NCBI GenBank assembly: GCA_903901875.1
Contig: CAIUSO010000054.1
Location: forward strand, 1 to 64,000
DNA: 64,000 nucleotides
Direction of reading: 5' to 3'
Origin: an uncultured Geobacteraceae bacterium
GTDB lineage: Bacteria; Desulfobacterota; Desulfuromonadia; Geobacterales; Pseudopelobacteraceae
Shown: positions 57,021 to 63,785 of the stretch, piece by piece
Layout of the letters: each line of letters starts with the position of its first letter
Position numbering within the stretch: position 1 is the stretch's first letter
The notes under the pieces: generated by a model
The model's database searches: none
What the model saw: only the letters and a program-made list of their open reading frames with translations
Told to the model about the DNA's origin: nothing
Made by a program: the position numbers and the translations under genes

Positions 57021-57349
57021 TGGAACTCAACCATTATCAAATGCTTGCCGAAGAAACAGCAATCTACCCGAAGTTCACCGATGCACCAATTTATCCGGCA
57101 CTTGGTTTAGCTGGTGAGTCAGGCGAAGTCGCAGATAAAGTGAAAAAGTTACTTCGTGATTATAACGGAAAGGTTTCAAGTGGAGCTCGTCACGAACTTG
57201 GTAAAGAGCTTGGTGATGTTTTGTGGTATGTCGCAATGTGTGCTAGAGATTTAGGATATTCTCTTGACCAGATTGCCATGATGAACATTGTAAAATTATC
57301 TGATAGAAAGCGTCGTGATAAGATCAGCGGTGAAGGTGACAACCGATGA
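57020..57349 (+). CDS. MazG-like nucleotide pyrophosphohydrolase
   Basis: 109 aa. GLAGESGEVADKVKKLLRD (metal-binding ExxE), ELGKELGDVLWYVAMCA (ExxD), and a C-terminal NIVKLSDRKRR. All-alpha NTP-PPase fold common in phages; hydrolyses NTPs or alarmones to protect nucleotide pools. The start overlaps the previous stop by one base. Confidence 0.88.
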   Translation: MELNHYQMLAEETAIYPKFTDAPIYPALGLAGESGEVADKVKKLLRDYNGKVSSGARHELGKELGDVLWYVAMCARDLGYSLDQIAMMNIVKLSDRKRRDKISGEGDNR

Positions 57350-57744
57350 TTGAATTATTCGTTCACGGTGAGCCAGTAGCACAAGGAAGGCCAAGAGCGT
57401 ACCGCCGTGGCAATATGGTAGGCTTCTACGATCCGAAGGAGTCAAAGGGATGGAAAACGGAGATAGCCAAGGCAGCGAAGGATGCAACACCATTTATTCC
57501 CGGTATTCCGTTGTCAATGAAAATGGTTTTCTACCTGACAAAACCTAAATCAGTTAAGAGGTTATACCCGATAGTTAAACCAGACATTGATAATTTTGTG
57601 AAAGCAGTTATGGACGCTCTAAAGGACATTTGGGGGGATGATTGCCAAGTGATCCAGATCAGTGCCGGGAAACGGTACGTAGGAACCGGGGGGATATGGA
57701 ACGGCCCCGGAGTGTTTGTTGCAATCAGCGAGTACAAGGAATAA
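57346..57744 (+). CDS. rusA: RusA-type Holliday junction resolvase
   Basis: 132 aa. GEPVAQGRPRAYRRG at the N-terminus, central VKPDIDNFVKAVMDALKDI with the catalytic Asp residues, and GDDCQVIQISAGKRYV. Resolves phage recombination intermediates. Overlaps MazG by 4 nt. Confidence 0.9.
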   Translation: MIELFVHGEPVAQGRPRAYRRGNMVGFYDPKESKGWKTEIAKAAKDATPFIPGIPLSMKMVFYLTKPKSVKRLYPIVKPDIDNFVKAVMDALKDIWGDDCQVIQISAGKRYVGTGGIWNGPGVFVAISEYKE

Positions 57745-57750
57745 TTACGC

Positions 57751-57779
57751 TTGACGATTCAGAGCTTCTGAATTATAAG
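57751..57779 (+). promoter_or_regulatory. Promoter with operator filling the spacer
   Basis: TTGACG (57751-57756), 17-nt spacer, TATAAG (57774-57779). Fifteen of the 17 spacer bases are a perfect operator (57758-57772, TTCAGAGCTTCTGAA). Expected transcript start near 57786. Best example of the promoter-operator design in this prophage. Confidence 0.75.
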
Positions 57780-57785
57780 ACAGCA

Positions 57786-57922
57786 AAACTGAATATTAAA
57801 CACGTTGGCTAGAACGTGGATTACCGAGTGGGTGATAGCGGGAAACCGCTTAACCTGAAAGACCGTTAGGAGTGCTAGCCCACTTTTAGCGGTCTTTCTA
57901 TTTCCAACCGGGACGGCGGTTG
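57786..57922 (+). ncRNA. Structured leader RNA with a predicted kissing loop
   Basis: Four hairpins can be read. H1: 57801-57805/57814-57818, loop containing GGCUAG (57807-57812). H2: 57837-57841/57846-57850 closed by a GAAA tetraloop. H3: a continuous 18-bp stem with three G-U pairs, 57857-57874/57881-57898, with hexaloop CUAGCC (57875-57880). H4: 57905-57910/57917-57922 just before the RBS. The H1 and H3 loops are exact 6-nt complements, so a kissing interaction is possible. No long U-run follows H3. It could be a cis leader of the replication genes or a separate small RNA. No known class recognised. Confidence 0.6.
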
Positions 57923-57938
57923 ACCGGGAGGGTTCAGA

Positions 57939-58676
57939 GTGGACAGAGGATACATAAAACTTTGGAGGTGCATTAGGGAAAATCATTTCTGGCATGATCG
58001 ACCTTTTGACAGGTGCAGAGCATGGATTGATTTACTTATGTTGGCAAATCATTCTGAAGGGGTATTGAGATCAAGAGGCATATCAACAACTATTCTTCGT
58101 GGTCAGGTCGGGTGGTCGGAAGTTGCTCTTGCTGAAAAATGGGGATGGAGCCGGGGCAAGGTCAGGAGGTTCTTGAAAGACCTCCGAGAACAGGGACAAA
58201 TAGAACAGCAAAATAATAACGTAACCAGTTTAATTACAATAACTAATTATCACATATATCAATCAGACGGTACAGCAGACGGTACAGCAGACGGTACAGC
58301 AGACGGACAGCAGACGGACAGCAAACAGTACCCTAAGAAGAATAATAAGAATGAAAAGAATAATAAGAATGAAAATAGTTTGTCTGCTGATGAAGTCGAA
58401 AAGGCTTTTGAATGGTGTTGGAAAAAATACCCCATGTCTGACGGTAATAAAATCAAGGCACTCGCTAAGTTTCAAAAAGCCGTGAAGGTTAAAGAGGATT
58501 TCCACCGATGGAGAGCAGCCTTTGACGCTTACATGGAAAGCGTAGAGGAAAGAAGAATTACCTTTCCCGGCTTGAGTTACCAGAACAGACAAACATTCTT
58601 CAATAATTGGGAAGGTCTTGTCCCTGATAATTGGCGGGATTGGATACCGGAGGCAACTAATGCAGCCACCGAATAA
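57939..58676 (+). CDS. Phage replication initiator-like protein (winged helix)
   Basis: 245 aa, GTG start with GGGAGGG 6 nt upstream. The N-terminal 100 residues (YIKLWRCIRENHFWHDRPFD; LRGQVGWSEVALAEKWGWSR; VRRFLKDLREQGQIE) are a winged-helix domain typical of O/DnaD-like phage replication proteins. Then a repetitive linker (DGTADGTADGTADG; Lys/Asn-rich) and a C-terminal helical domain (FEWCWKKYPMSDGNKIKALA). Followed directly by a helicase gene. Confidence 0.75.
   Translation: MDRGYIKLWRCIRENHFWHDRPFDRCRAWIDLLMLANHSEGVLRSRGISTTILRGQVGWSEVALAEKWGWSRGKVRRFLKDLREQGQIEQQNNNVTSLITITNYHIYQSDGTADGTADGTADGQQTDSKQYPKKNNKNEKNNKNENSLSADEVEKAFEWCWKKYPMSDGNKIKALAKFQKAVKVKEDFHRWRAAFDAYMESVEERRITFPGLSYQNRQTFFNNWEGLVPDNWRDWIPEATNAATE
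58264..58321 (+). repeat. 12-bp/11-bp tandem repeat in the replication gene
   Basis: Three 12-bp units (cagacggtacag) followed by two 11-bp units (cagacggacag). They encode the DGTADGTADG linker. Slippage could change linker length or frame. Confidence 0.85.
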
Positions 58677-59592
58677 GAAAGGCCCATTCAAGCCAATGCT
58701 TTCACACATAACGGACTTTAACGGAAGATCGGAAAAATATACCGCTTATGTGAAGAAGGTTGAACAGAGCCGATTCACAACCGGATTCGATATTGTTGAC
58801 AAAGACATCCGGGGCATTGCAGCCGGTGAAATGATGATTATTTCCGCTTATTCCGGCACGTTCAAGAGTGCTTATCTGCAAAATATCCTGATGGGTTATT
58901 CATCCAGAAGCGGCCTTTATTCCCTGTTCTTCTCTCTGGAAATGCCGAATGAAAAAGTTTACGAGCGGGAAATGCAGATTGCCAACAGCATCACCAGCAA
59001 GGAAGTTGAACACCGTGCGCTGAATGTTCACCAAAGGACGCTTGACCAGTTGAATAAATGCCGGACAAGCGGAGCAAGTAAAGTGCTGACGGTTGAACGG
59101 CCAAAGCTGACACTTGAGCATATTGCTGAATATATCGAACTGGCAAAGGTCAAATATGAGCTTGGAGTAGTCGGCATTGACTATCTTGGCTTGATGAAAG
59201 GCGGGGCCGGTAGATCATCGGCAGACCTTACCGAGGATTTGAGCAATGGCGCGAAAGAGCTTGCCAAGGAAGCAAACCTTCCTGTGATCCTGCTGACTCA
59301 GATCAACAGAGCGGCAGCAAGGGCGCAATCCGATGAAGGCTCAGAAATTGAGCTGCATCACCTGAAGTATGGCGGAGAAGCCGGGGCCGATATTGTCCTG
59401 GGCTTATACCGGGATCAGGAAGAATCTCTTGTGCTGAAGATACTCAAGAACCGGGGCGGGGTTATCAATAAGCGATACAAAGCGGAGATTATACCCCATG
59501 CCATGAGGTTTGAAGGTTTCAGCGACTATATACCGCCTCCGAAGAAGCGGGGAGGGTACAAGAAGCAGCAGCAAGACGACTTGCCAATATGA
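58660..59592 (+). CDS. DnaB-like replicative helicase
   Basis: 310 aa from ATG 58660 (RBS GGAGG), overlapping the initiator gene by 17 nt. RecA-fold core only: FTTGFDIVDKDIRGIAAGEM, Walker A-like MIISAYSGTFKSAYLQ (GTFKS rather than GxGKT), FFSLEMPNEKVYEREM, VVGIDYLGLM, LPVILLTQINRAA, KILKNRGG. No DnaB N-terminal domain, so it resembles short phage helicases loaded by the initiator. Confidence 0.85.
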   Translation: MQPPNKKGPFKPMLSHITDFNGRSEKYTAYVKKVEQSRFTTGFDIVDKDIRGIAAGEMMIISAYSGTFKSAYLQNILMGYSSRSGLYSLFFSLEMPNEKVYEREMQIANSITSKEVEHRALNVHQRTLDQLNKCRTSGASKVLTVERPKLTLEHIAEYIELAKVKYELGVVGIDYLGLMKGGAGRSSADLTEDLSNGAKELAKEANLPVILLTQINRAAARAQSDEGSEIELHHLKYGGEAGADIVLGLYRDQEESLVLKILKNRGGVINKRYKAEIIPHAMRFEGFSDYIPPPKKRGGYKKQQQDDLPI

Positions 59593-60053
59593 AGCCGTGG
59601 CAGATCAAGAAACATGCTGAAGAGTTTGGTATTTATCTCAAGGCCGCTTGTGAAATGAGAATACGATACTTGCTGCAAGTGATTGACCTGTGGCCGGGGT
59701 ACATTGAAAACGGCGGGAAAGTACCGGAGCTTGGAGAATGGGAAGCGTTCGACCAGTTGACCGCAATAAAACAGTTTGAAGCACGGCAGAAAAGACCACT
59801 CCGGGAAGATCGGATAACAGAAGAGATGATACAGGCTGCGAAGGATACACCGATTGAATCACTGATTACCTTTGACCGTACCGGAAAGGCACTGGCTTTC
59901 TGCCATGCTGATAAATCCCCTTCCCTTTCTTGGAACCGGAAGGGCAACAAGGCACACTGTTTCCCATGCGGTAAGAGCTTCAATGCTGTTGATGTGCTGA
60001 TTCACAGAGATGGAATGACGTTTATTGATGCTGTAAAGGAGTTGGCAAGATGA
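59589..60053 (+). CDS. CHC2 zinc-finger primase-like protein
   Basis: 154 aa. C-terminal half has the DnaG-type zinc motif: FCHADKSPSLSWNRKGNKAH, CFPCGKSFNAVDVLIHRDG (C-H...C-x2-C). No TOPRIM domain follows, so it carries only the template-recognition part of primase. Overlaps the helicase gene by 4 nt. Residues 1-70 are of unknown type. Confidence 0.82.
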   Translation: MKPWQIKKHAEEFGIYLKAACEMRIRYLLQVIDLWPGYIENGGKVPELGEWEAFDQLTAIKQFEARQKRPLREDRITEEMIQAAKDTPIESLITFDRTGKALAFCHADKSPSLSWNRKGNKAHCFPCGKSFNAVDVLIHRDGMTFIDAVKELAR

Positions 60054-60229
60054 AATCAAAAGCAGAAATCATCAAAGAATTACGCTATCTGTTAAAACGC
60101 ATGATTAAGTGTGGTGTAAATATGTATTACTACGGGGGATTTAACCATATCGCAGAACATGGTATGCAGATGATCGGAGCCGGACTTATTGCAAAAGATT
60201 GGGCGGATCAGTGGGAGGCCGAACCGTGA
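60050..60229 (+). CDS. 59-aa phage protein of unknown function
   Basis: ATG 60050 overlaps the primase stop (ATGA), RBS AAGGAG. Product starts MKSKAEIIKELRYLLKRMIK and is helical, with a YYYGGF patch. No family recognised. Confidence 0.55.
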   Translation: MKSKAEIIKELRYLLKRMIKCGVNMYYYGGFNHIAEHGMQMIGAGLIAKDWADQWEAEP

Positions 60230-60540
60230 AAATGCCAAGACCTGTTCCCTGTAATGGCTGCACCCTCTGCTGTCACCATGATGCTATCAGAATACTCCCG
60301 GCTGATGATGCGTCATTGTACCAAACTGTACCGCATGAACATTACCCCGGCCATTTGATGCTGGACCATAAGCAGAACGGAGATTGCGTGTACCTGGGGG
60401 ATGCTGGTTGCACGATACATGACCATTCTCCGCAACAGTGCCGGGAGATGGATTGCAGAAATTTGAAATCAATACCAAAGAAAAATGCCAAGAAAATGAG
60501 AATATTGAAAGTCTGGAATAAAGGGAGGTCAATGGTATGA
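60226..60540 (+). CDS. YkgJ-like Cys-cluster protein
   Basis: 104 aa from GTG 60226, overlapping the previous stop by 4 nt. PCNGCTLCCHHDAIRILPAD and GDCVYLGDAGCTIHDHSPQQ, then CREMDCR, are the YkgJ (zinc- or iron-chelating) pattern. Rare in prophages; may be a metal-binding or Fe-S protein. Confidence 0.8.
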   Translation: MKMPRPVPCNGCTLCCHHDAIRILPADDASLYQTVPHEHYPGHLMLDHKQNGDCVYLGDAGCTIHDHSPQQCREMDCRNLKSIPKKNAKKMRILKVWNKGRSMV

Positions 60541-60668
60541 AATTAGTTATCACGGTTGAGATACCCGAAGATTATACAGACGTCCACCCGGATATAATCG
60601 TTGATGACTTACTGAGGGACGTTGACCGTAGTTACTGGATTGTTGAAAATGTAGAGGTAGAACCGTGA
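60537..60668 (+). CDS. 43-aa small acidic protein
   Basis: ATG 60537 overlaps the YkgJ stop (ATGA), with GGGAGG upstream. Product MKLVITVEIPEDYTDVHPDI, then VDDLLRDVDRSYWIVENVEV. No family recognised. Typical of tiny phage early proteins. Confidence 0.6.
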   Translation: MKLVITVEIPEDYTDVHPDIIVDDLLRDVDRSYWIVENVEVEP

Positions 60669-60937
60669 TTATTATCAAGTGGCAAGATAAGAGCATGACC
60701 GCCCCGAACTGGTTTGACTTCCCGGTTTCGAATATTGCACACATGCCGTTGTCTCATGCCGTGGCTCTCTTCTCTGGCAAGATTCCAGTAATCATCAAGG
60801 AAGGGGCGCAATATATCGTCAATACTGCTGAACTTCTGGCAAGCTATAAGAAGAAAGGAAGCAGGGTGATGATGATCGGTGACGTTGATACCGCTCGGAT
60901 GAATCAAAAACTGTCAGTTTCGGGTTTTGTTTCGTGA
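60665..60937 (+). CDS. 90-aa phage protein of unknown function
   Basis: GTG start overlapping the previous stop (GTGA). Contains DFPVSNIAHMPLSHAVALFS and ELLASYKKKGSRVMMIGDVD. No family recognised; soluble. Confidence 0.55.
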   Translation: MIIIKWQDKSMTAPNWFDFPVSNIAHMPLSHAVALFSGKIPVIIKEGAQYIVNTAELLASYKKKGSRVMMIGDVDTARMNQKLSVSGFVS

Positions 60938-60942
60938 AGTGT

Positions 60943-60957
60943 TTCAGCAAGGCTGAT
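60943..60957. promoter_or_regulatory. Weak operator dyad
   Basis: TTCAGCAAGGCTGAT fits the dyad with G-C changed symmetrically in the arms. Five nt after the preceding stop. The 126 bases to the next gene hold nothing else I can identify. Confidence 0.4.
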
Positions 60958-61084
60958 TATTTATTCAGAACCATAAGCGGAAGCCATCGGAATCCATTCA
61001 GGAGCTAATTACAATAATGAAGGCATACCGTGATAAGGGGTAATGCGAGTTATGGCCTCAGAAACGAAATTTGAAAGGAGGCTT

Positions 61085-61237
61085 ATGTTGACAAATGACC
61101 AAAAAGAGGCAAGAGCCGAAAGAGTGTCAATAATGAGAGCTGAAAATGTACCTGATGAATTCATCCAGCAAGTTTTAAACAATTACCCAGAGCTGTACGG
61201 CCATAGTGCCGAAATCATAGAGGAGGTAGCACAATGA
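61085..61237 (+). CDS. 50-aa phage protein
   Basis: ATG 61085 chosen for the strong GAAAGGAGG 4-12 nt upstream. Product MLTNDQKEARAERVSIMRAE, then NVPDEFIQQVLNNYPELYG; UBA-like helical pattern but no firm family. Overlaps the next gene by 4 nt. Confidence 0.55.
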   Translation: MLTNDQKEARAERVSIMRAENVPDEFIQQVLNNYPELYGHSAEIIEEVAQ

Positions 61238-61410
61238 ACAAGTTTGAAGAAATCAAGAAGGTAATCGAAGAGGCAGAGAAGGACGCAGCCAAGTTTTACA
61301 GCGGCAACAGCAAGGCAGCAGGGACCAGAGTCCGGGCGGCACTGCTGAAGATCAAGGAACTGGCCCACGAAGGTCGGAAAGAAATCACAGAGCTGAAAGG
61401 GGGTGAATAG
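61234..61410 (+). CDS. Histone H1-like (Hc1-type) nucleoprotein
   Basis: 58 aa, RBS GAGGAGG. FEEIKKVIEEAEKDAAKFYS, then GNSKAAGTRVRAALLKIKEL and RKEITELK follow the N-terminal helical half of the Hc1/histone H1-like family, normally extended by a Lys-rich tail that is absent here. Likely DNA-binding. Its stop overlaps the next start. Confidence 0.75.
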   Translation: MNKFEEIKKVIEEAEKDAAKFYSGNSKAAGTRVRAALLKIKELAHEGRKEITELKGGE

Positions 61411-61916
61411 TGGAAGAGTTGAATTTATACCATTGCCATAAACGAGTCAGAGCCGGACTGATTACCGGTATAAGCCCGTTAAATACAGATGGATCAGCAG
61501 AGCTGTACATTTTTGAGTCTGGAAAGGTTTACCCTGTTGACGCTGCTTGGCTGGCAAGAAATCCCAAACTTGCCGTTGGCGGGTACTTCGTTGTGTATGT
61601 TGACAATCAGGATCAGTACACATCCTATTCACCGGCTGAACCGTTTGAAAGCGGTTATACTCTGTCTGGCAATATGAATTTCGGTGGTGCTATCGAAGCA
61701 ATGAAGCAGGGCAGCAAGGTTGCTCGAAAGGGCTGGAACGGGAAAGGGATATTTATTCAGATACAGTTTCCCGATGAACACAGCAAAATGACATCCCCAT
61801 ACATTTACATCAACACAACCGGATTGCAGACAGATAACCCCGATGCTCCAAAAAGCCTTGTACCGTGGCTTGCTTCTCAAACTGATATGTTAGCTGAAGA
61901 TTGGGAAATTGTCTAA
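61410..61916 (+). CDS. DUF2829 (Tad2-like) protein
   Basis: 168 aa, GTG start. Residues 1-88 form a beta-rich N-terminal part (VGGYFVVYVDNQDQYTSYSP) often found before this domain in phages. Residues 89-168 are DUF2829: MNFGGAIEAMKQGSKVARKG, WNGKGIFIQIQF and LVPWLASQTDMLAEDWEIV. DUF2829 proteins include Tad2, which binds the cyclic ADP-ribose signal of Thoeris immunity. Whether this member does so is not shown. Last + gene before a terminator. Confidence 0.82.
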   Translation: MEELNLYHCHKRVRAGLITGISPLNTDGSAELYIFESGKVYPVDAAWLARNPKLAVGGYFVVYVDNQDQYTSYSPAEPFESGYTLSGNMNFGGAIEAMKQGSKVARKGWNGKGIFIQIQFPDEHSKMTSPYIYINTTGLQTDNPDAPKSLVPWLASQTDMLAEDWEIV

Positions 61917-61926
61917 GCAGGAAAAG

Positions 61927-61958
61927 AAAAAGCCCTTCCAGATCGGAGGGGCTTTTTT
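61927..61958. terminator. Terminator after the DUF2829 gene
   Basis: Stem 61927-61939/61945-61957 with one G-T pair, 5-nt loop, ending in T6 on the plus strand and A-rich on the other side. It also closes the minus-strand set of small genes that converge here. Confidence 0.88.
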
Positions 61959-61967
61959 GTTGGCAGG

Positions 61968-62096
61968 TTATTTATTCCAGGCTCTTGATTTACATTCTGG
62001 GCAGGCTTTCGGGTGATCCTTTCGTGGTGTCCATGTGTACATACATTTCTTGCAGAGACAGATTAACTCCGGTGGTGTTGTCAGTTCCTTTTTCAT
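61968..62096 (-). CDS. 42-aa zinc-ribbon protein
   Basis: ATG 62096, overlapping the stop region of the next gene by 4 nt. ICLCKKCMYTW and ACPECKSRAW form two CxxC pairs, a complete zinc ribbon. RBS GAGGA. Unknown role. Confidence 0.65.
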   Translation of the reverse strand: MKKELTTPPELICLCKKCMYTWTPRKDHPKACPECKSRAWNK

Positions 62097-62287
62097 TTTG
62101 ATTCCTCCTCGTAGTGTGACCGTGCCGTGATGTAGCATTCTAAAAAGTTAATTCCCTGTTGTTCGCATAAGTGGTGAAGATCGGTAAGAACGTCAATGAT
62201 GCATTCTTCAAGATCCTCGTTGCAGGCGTAATCGTCTATATATTCATAGACTCTATCGGCCCGTTGTTCGTTTGTTGGCTGGTTCAT
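62093..62287 (-). CDS. 64-aa acidic helical protein
   Basis: MNQPTNEQRADRVYEYIDDY, then ACNEDLEECIIDVLTDLHHL. Acidic and helical. A similar arrangement is seen in many phage small proteins, but I name no family. Overlaps both neighbours by 4 nt. Confidence 0.6.
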   Translation of the reverse strand: MNQPTNEQRADRVYEYIDDYACNEDLEECIIDVLTDLHHLCEQQGINFLECYITARSHYEEESK

Positions 62288-62496
62288 ATATCCCCCTTCG
62301 CTACAGGTATCACCTTTGCACAGTTCGCATACATTTCGGATTTTGGGCCGGTGATATGGTGAGCAAAAGTAATATTACCCTCATGCCTTTTGATTTGGAT
62401 CATATTACCGCTGTAATCAACTGCGAATGTCCCGATAGGCAAAGAGTCAATTGTTACCGCTCTGTTTTCCCATTGTGAATACTGCTCTCTGTCCAT
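62284..62496 (-). CDS. 70-aa phage protein of unknown function
   Basis: MDREQYSQWENRAVTIDSLP, then beta-rich FAVDYSGNMIQIKRHEGNIT. No family recognised. Starts one base after the stop of the interrupted gene upstream. Confidence 0.58.
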   Translation of the reverse strand: MDREQYSQWENRAVTIDSLPIGTFAVDYSGNMIQIKRHEGNITFAHHITGPKSEMYANCAKVIPVAKGDI

Positions 62497-62497
62497 T

Positions 62498-62857
62498 TCA
62501 GTATTCCTCCATCAGTTCAGCCGGATACCGTTTTATAACAGCTTCAGGGAAATAGTCTTTGACGATGTCCAGGGCTTCGCTGTCATCCCCGGTATATCCA
62601 CATTAATGATTACCGAACTCGTAATTATAAACGTCTTGAGGGTCACAGTTGGCAATGATCCGCTGTCTGAGTTGTGCCAGTTCTTCCATAAACAGCGTGA
62701 TACCTTCATCCGTACCGTACAGGCCATGGTTTGCAGATAAAACCTTGGCCCCTTCTGGAATACTCTTTGCTTTCCCCTCTTCAAACTGCTGGTTGCCGAA
62801 TGCAAAGAAACACTCTTTCATTGATGGATTAAATTGTTTAGCCTCTGAGTATTTCAT
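62498..62857 (-). pseudogene. Phage gene interrupted by one TAA codon
   Basis: From ATG 62857 the frame gives 84 aa (MKYSEAKQFNPSMKECFFAF ... YNYEFGNH), then TAA at 62603-62605. The same frame then reads CGYTGDDSEALDIVKDYFPE, AVIKRYPAELMEEY to TGA at 62498. NH-E-CGYTGD would be natural, so GAA to TAA is the likely change. The downstream part fills the gap to the next gene exactly, as expected of an intact ancestor. Confidence 0.65.
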
Positions 62858-63078
62858 GGTCTGGCCTCCTCTGCGTATTCCAGCCCGTCAGCAATTTCCT
62901 GAAGCTGGTCAGTGTATCCCTGATATTCATCACCCTTTTCTGATTCCTGCCACTTCTCTGATTTTTCGCTGTAATAATCTTCCCGCTCCTGAACTATGTC
63001 AGCGAGTTCCATTTGTGCGGAGCTTAAAGCGTCCAGTATTCGGTTGATTCTCTTGTTCATGCTCTCAGGCTTTTTCAT
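62854..63078 (-). CDS. Coiled-coil small protein
   Basis: 74 aa from ATG 63078 (MKKPESMNKRINRILDALSS), with GGGAGG upstream. A longer frame to 63135 has no RBS. Helical and acidic (LADIVQEREDYYSEKSEKWQ). Overlaps the next gene by 4 nt. Confidence 0.6.
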   Translation of the reverse strand: MKKPESMNKRINRILDALSSAQMELADIVQEREDYYSEKSEKWQESEKGDEYQGYTDQLQEIADGLEYAEEARP

Positions 63079-63082
63079 TGTC

Positions 63083-63154
63083 TTACCTCCCTTTGATTGT
63101 TTCGTAGATTGACCAGCACAGGCACAACAGGCCACCGATAGTTAATAACTCCAT
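63083..63154 (-). CDS. Possible 23-aa membrane peptide
   Basis: ATG 63154 inside the end of the upstream small gene; product MELLTIGGLLCLCWSIYETI KGR is one hydrophobic segment. Weak RBS. Small but in keeping with the overlapping gene style. Confidence 0.3.
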   Translation of the reverse strand: MELLTIGGLLCLCWSIYETIKGR

Positions 63155-63252
63155 TGCATTACCGCCCTTCCCGCCCTGGTGATCCGGGTGATCTTGTACC
63201 CTCTGGACATGAGCAAGTACATTGTGACTGATTCGTATTCTACCTCGATCAT
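63142..63252 (-). CDS. 36-aa phage peptide
   Basis: ATG 63252 with CAGGAGG upstream; product MIEVEYESVTMYLLMSRGYK, then ITRITRAGRAVMQWSY. No family recognised. The operator dyad at 63275-63289 lies 22 nt upstream. Confidence 0.5.
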   Translation of the reverse strand: MIEVEYESVTMYLLMSRGYKITRITRAGRAVMQWSY

Positions 63253-63274
63253 GGCTGTACCTCCTGAAAGTTTA

Positions 63275-63289
63275 TTCAGCGACTCTGAA
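63275..63289. promoter_or_regulatory. Operator dyad
   Basis: TTCAGCGACTCTGAA, one arm mismatch. Overlaps the region just before the 36-aa gene (minus strand) and just past the 70-aa gene stop. Confidence 0.5.
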
Positions 63290-63502
63290 TTAGTGGACGT
63301 GATTAGGCAGATCAACAACCGTATAACCAAGTTGACGCATTGACTTTGCTACCTTTTGCACCTGTTGGTATGTCATGTTATCGGTTAGATACTTGCGAGG
63401 GTAAGCGGTGCGGATATAATACCGCTTGCTTGTTTTCAATGCTTCATCTGTGATTGTGTCTTTACGGATTTCATAGGTTACATCATCAATTTGGACGTTC
63501 AT
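63290..63502 (-). CDS. 70-aa phage protein of unknown function
   Basis: MNVQIDDVTYEIRKDTITDE, then YQQVQKVAKSMRQLGYTVVD, an alpha/beta pattern. No family recognised. RBS GGGGGAG. Confidence 0.58.
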   Translation of the reverse strand: MNVQIDDVTYEIRKDTITDEALKTSKRYYIRTAYPRKYLTDNMTYQQVQKVAKSMRQLGYTVVDLPNHVH

Positions 63503-63547
63503 AACTCCCCCTTAAAGCCGGATAACGCCCCGGCTGGCGGTAAGTAG

Positions 63548-63769
63548 TTAAGCCTCAGTGCCACCGTAGATATACTGCCCATTCATTCCGGGCTTACCTG
63601 CATAGTAATGCAGCTCCCCATACTGCTTATCAATGAACAGTGTCCCACCCTGCCCTTTAACCGTTTTGTACTTGGTTGGTATAAAATCAATGCCGTCTGA
63701 TTCATCCAGTGAATAATCGTTGCACACGTCATAAAGTACCTGCATTACCCCACCAACCAAGATCAACAT
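63548..63769 (-). CDS. 73-aa phage protein of unknown function
   Basis: MLILVGGVMQVLYDVCNDYS, then a beta-rich part rich in Gly and Tyr (YAGKPGMNGQYIYGGTEA). A start at the second Met (residue 9) is possible. GGGGGAAAT precedes the first Met. Leftmost gene of the minus-strand early set under the double operator. Confidence 0.55.
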   Translation of the reverse strand: MLILVGGVMQVLYDVCNDYSLDESDGIDFIPTKYKTVKGQGGTLFIDKQYGELHYYAGKPGMNGQYIYGGTEA

Positions 63770-63785
63770 AATTTCCCCCTTTTTC

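Noticed and set aside
57801-57898. Pistol or other self-cleaving ribozyme
   Set aside because: The hairpin-loop pairing recalls a pistol pseudoknot, but the spacing between the strands is much longer and I see no match to the cleavage-site core, so I describe it only as a structured leader.
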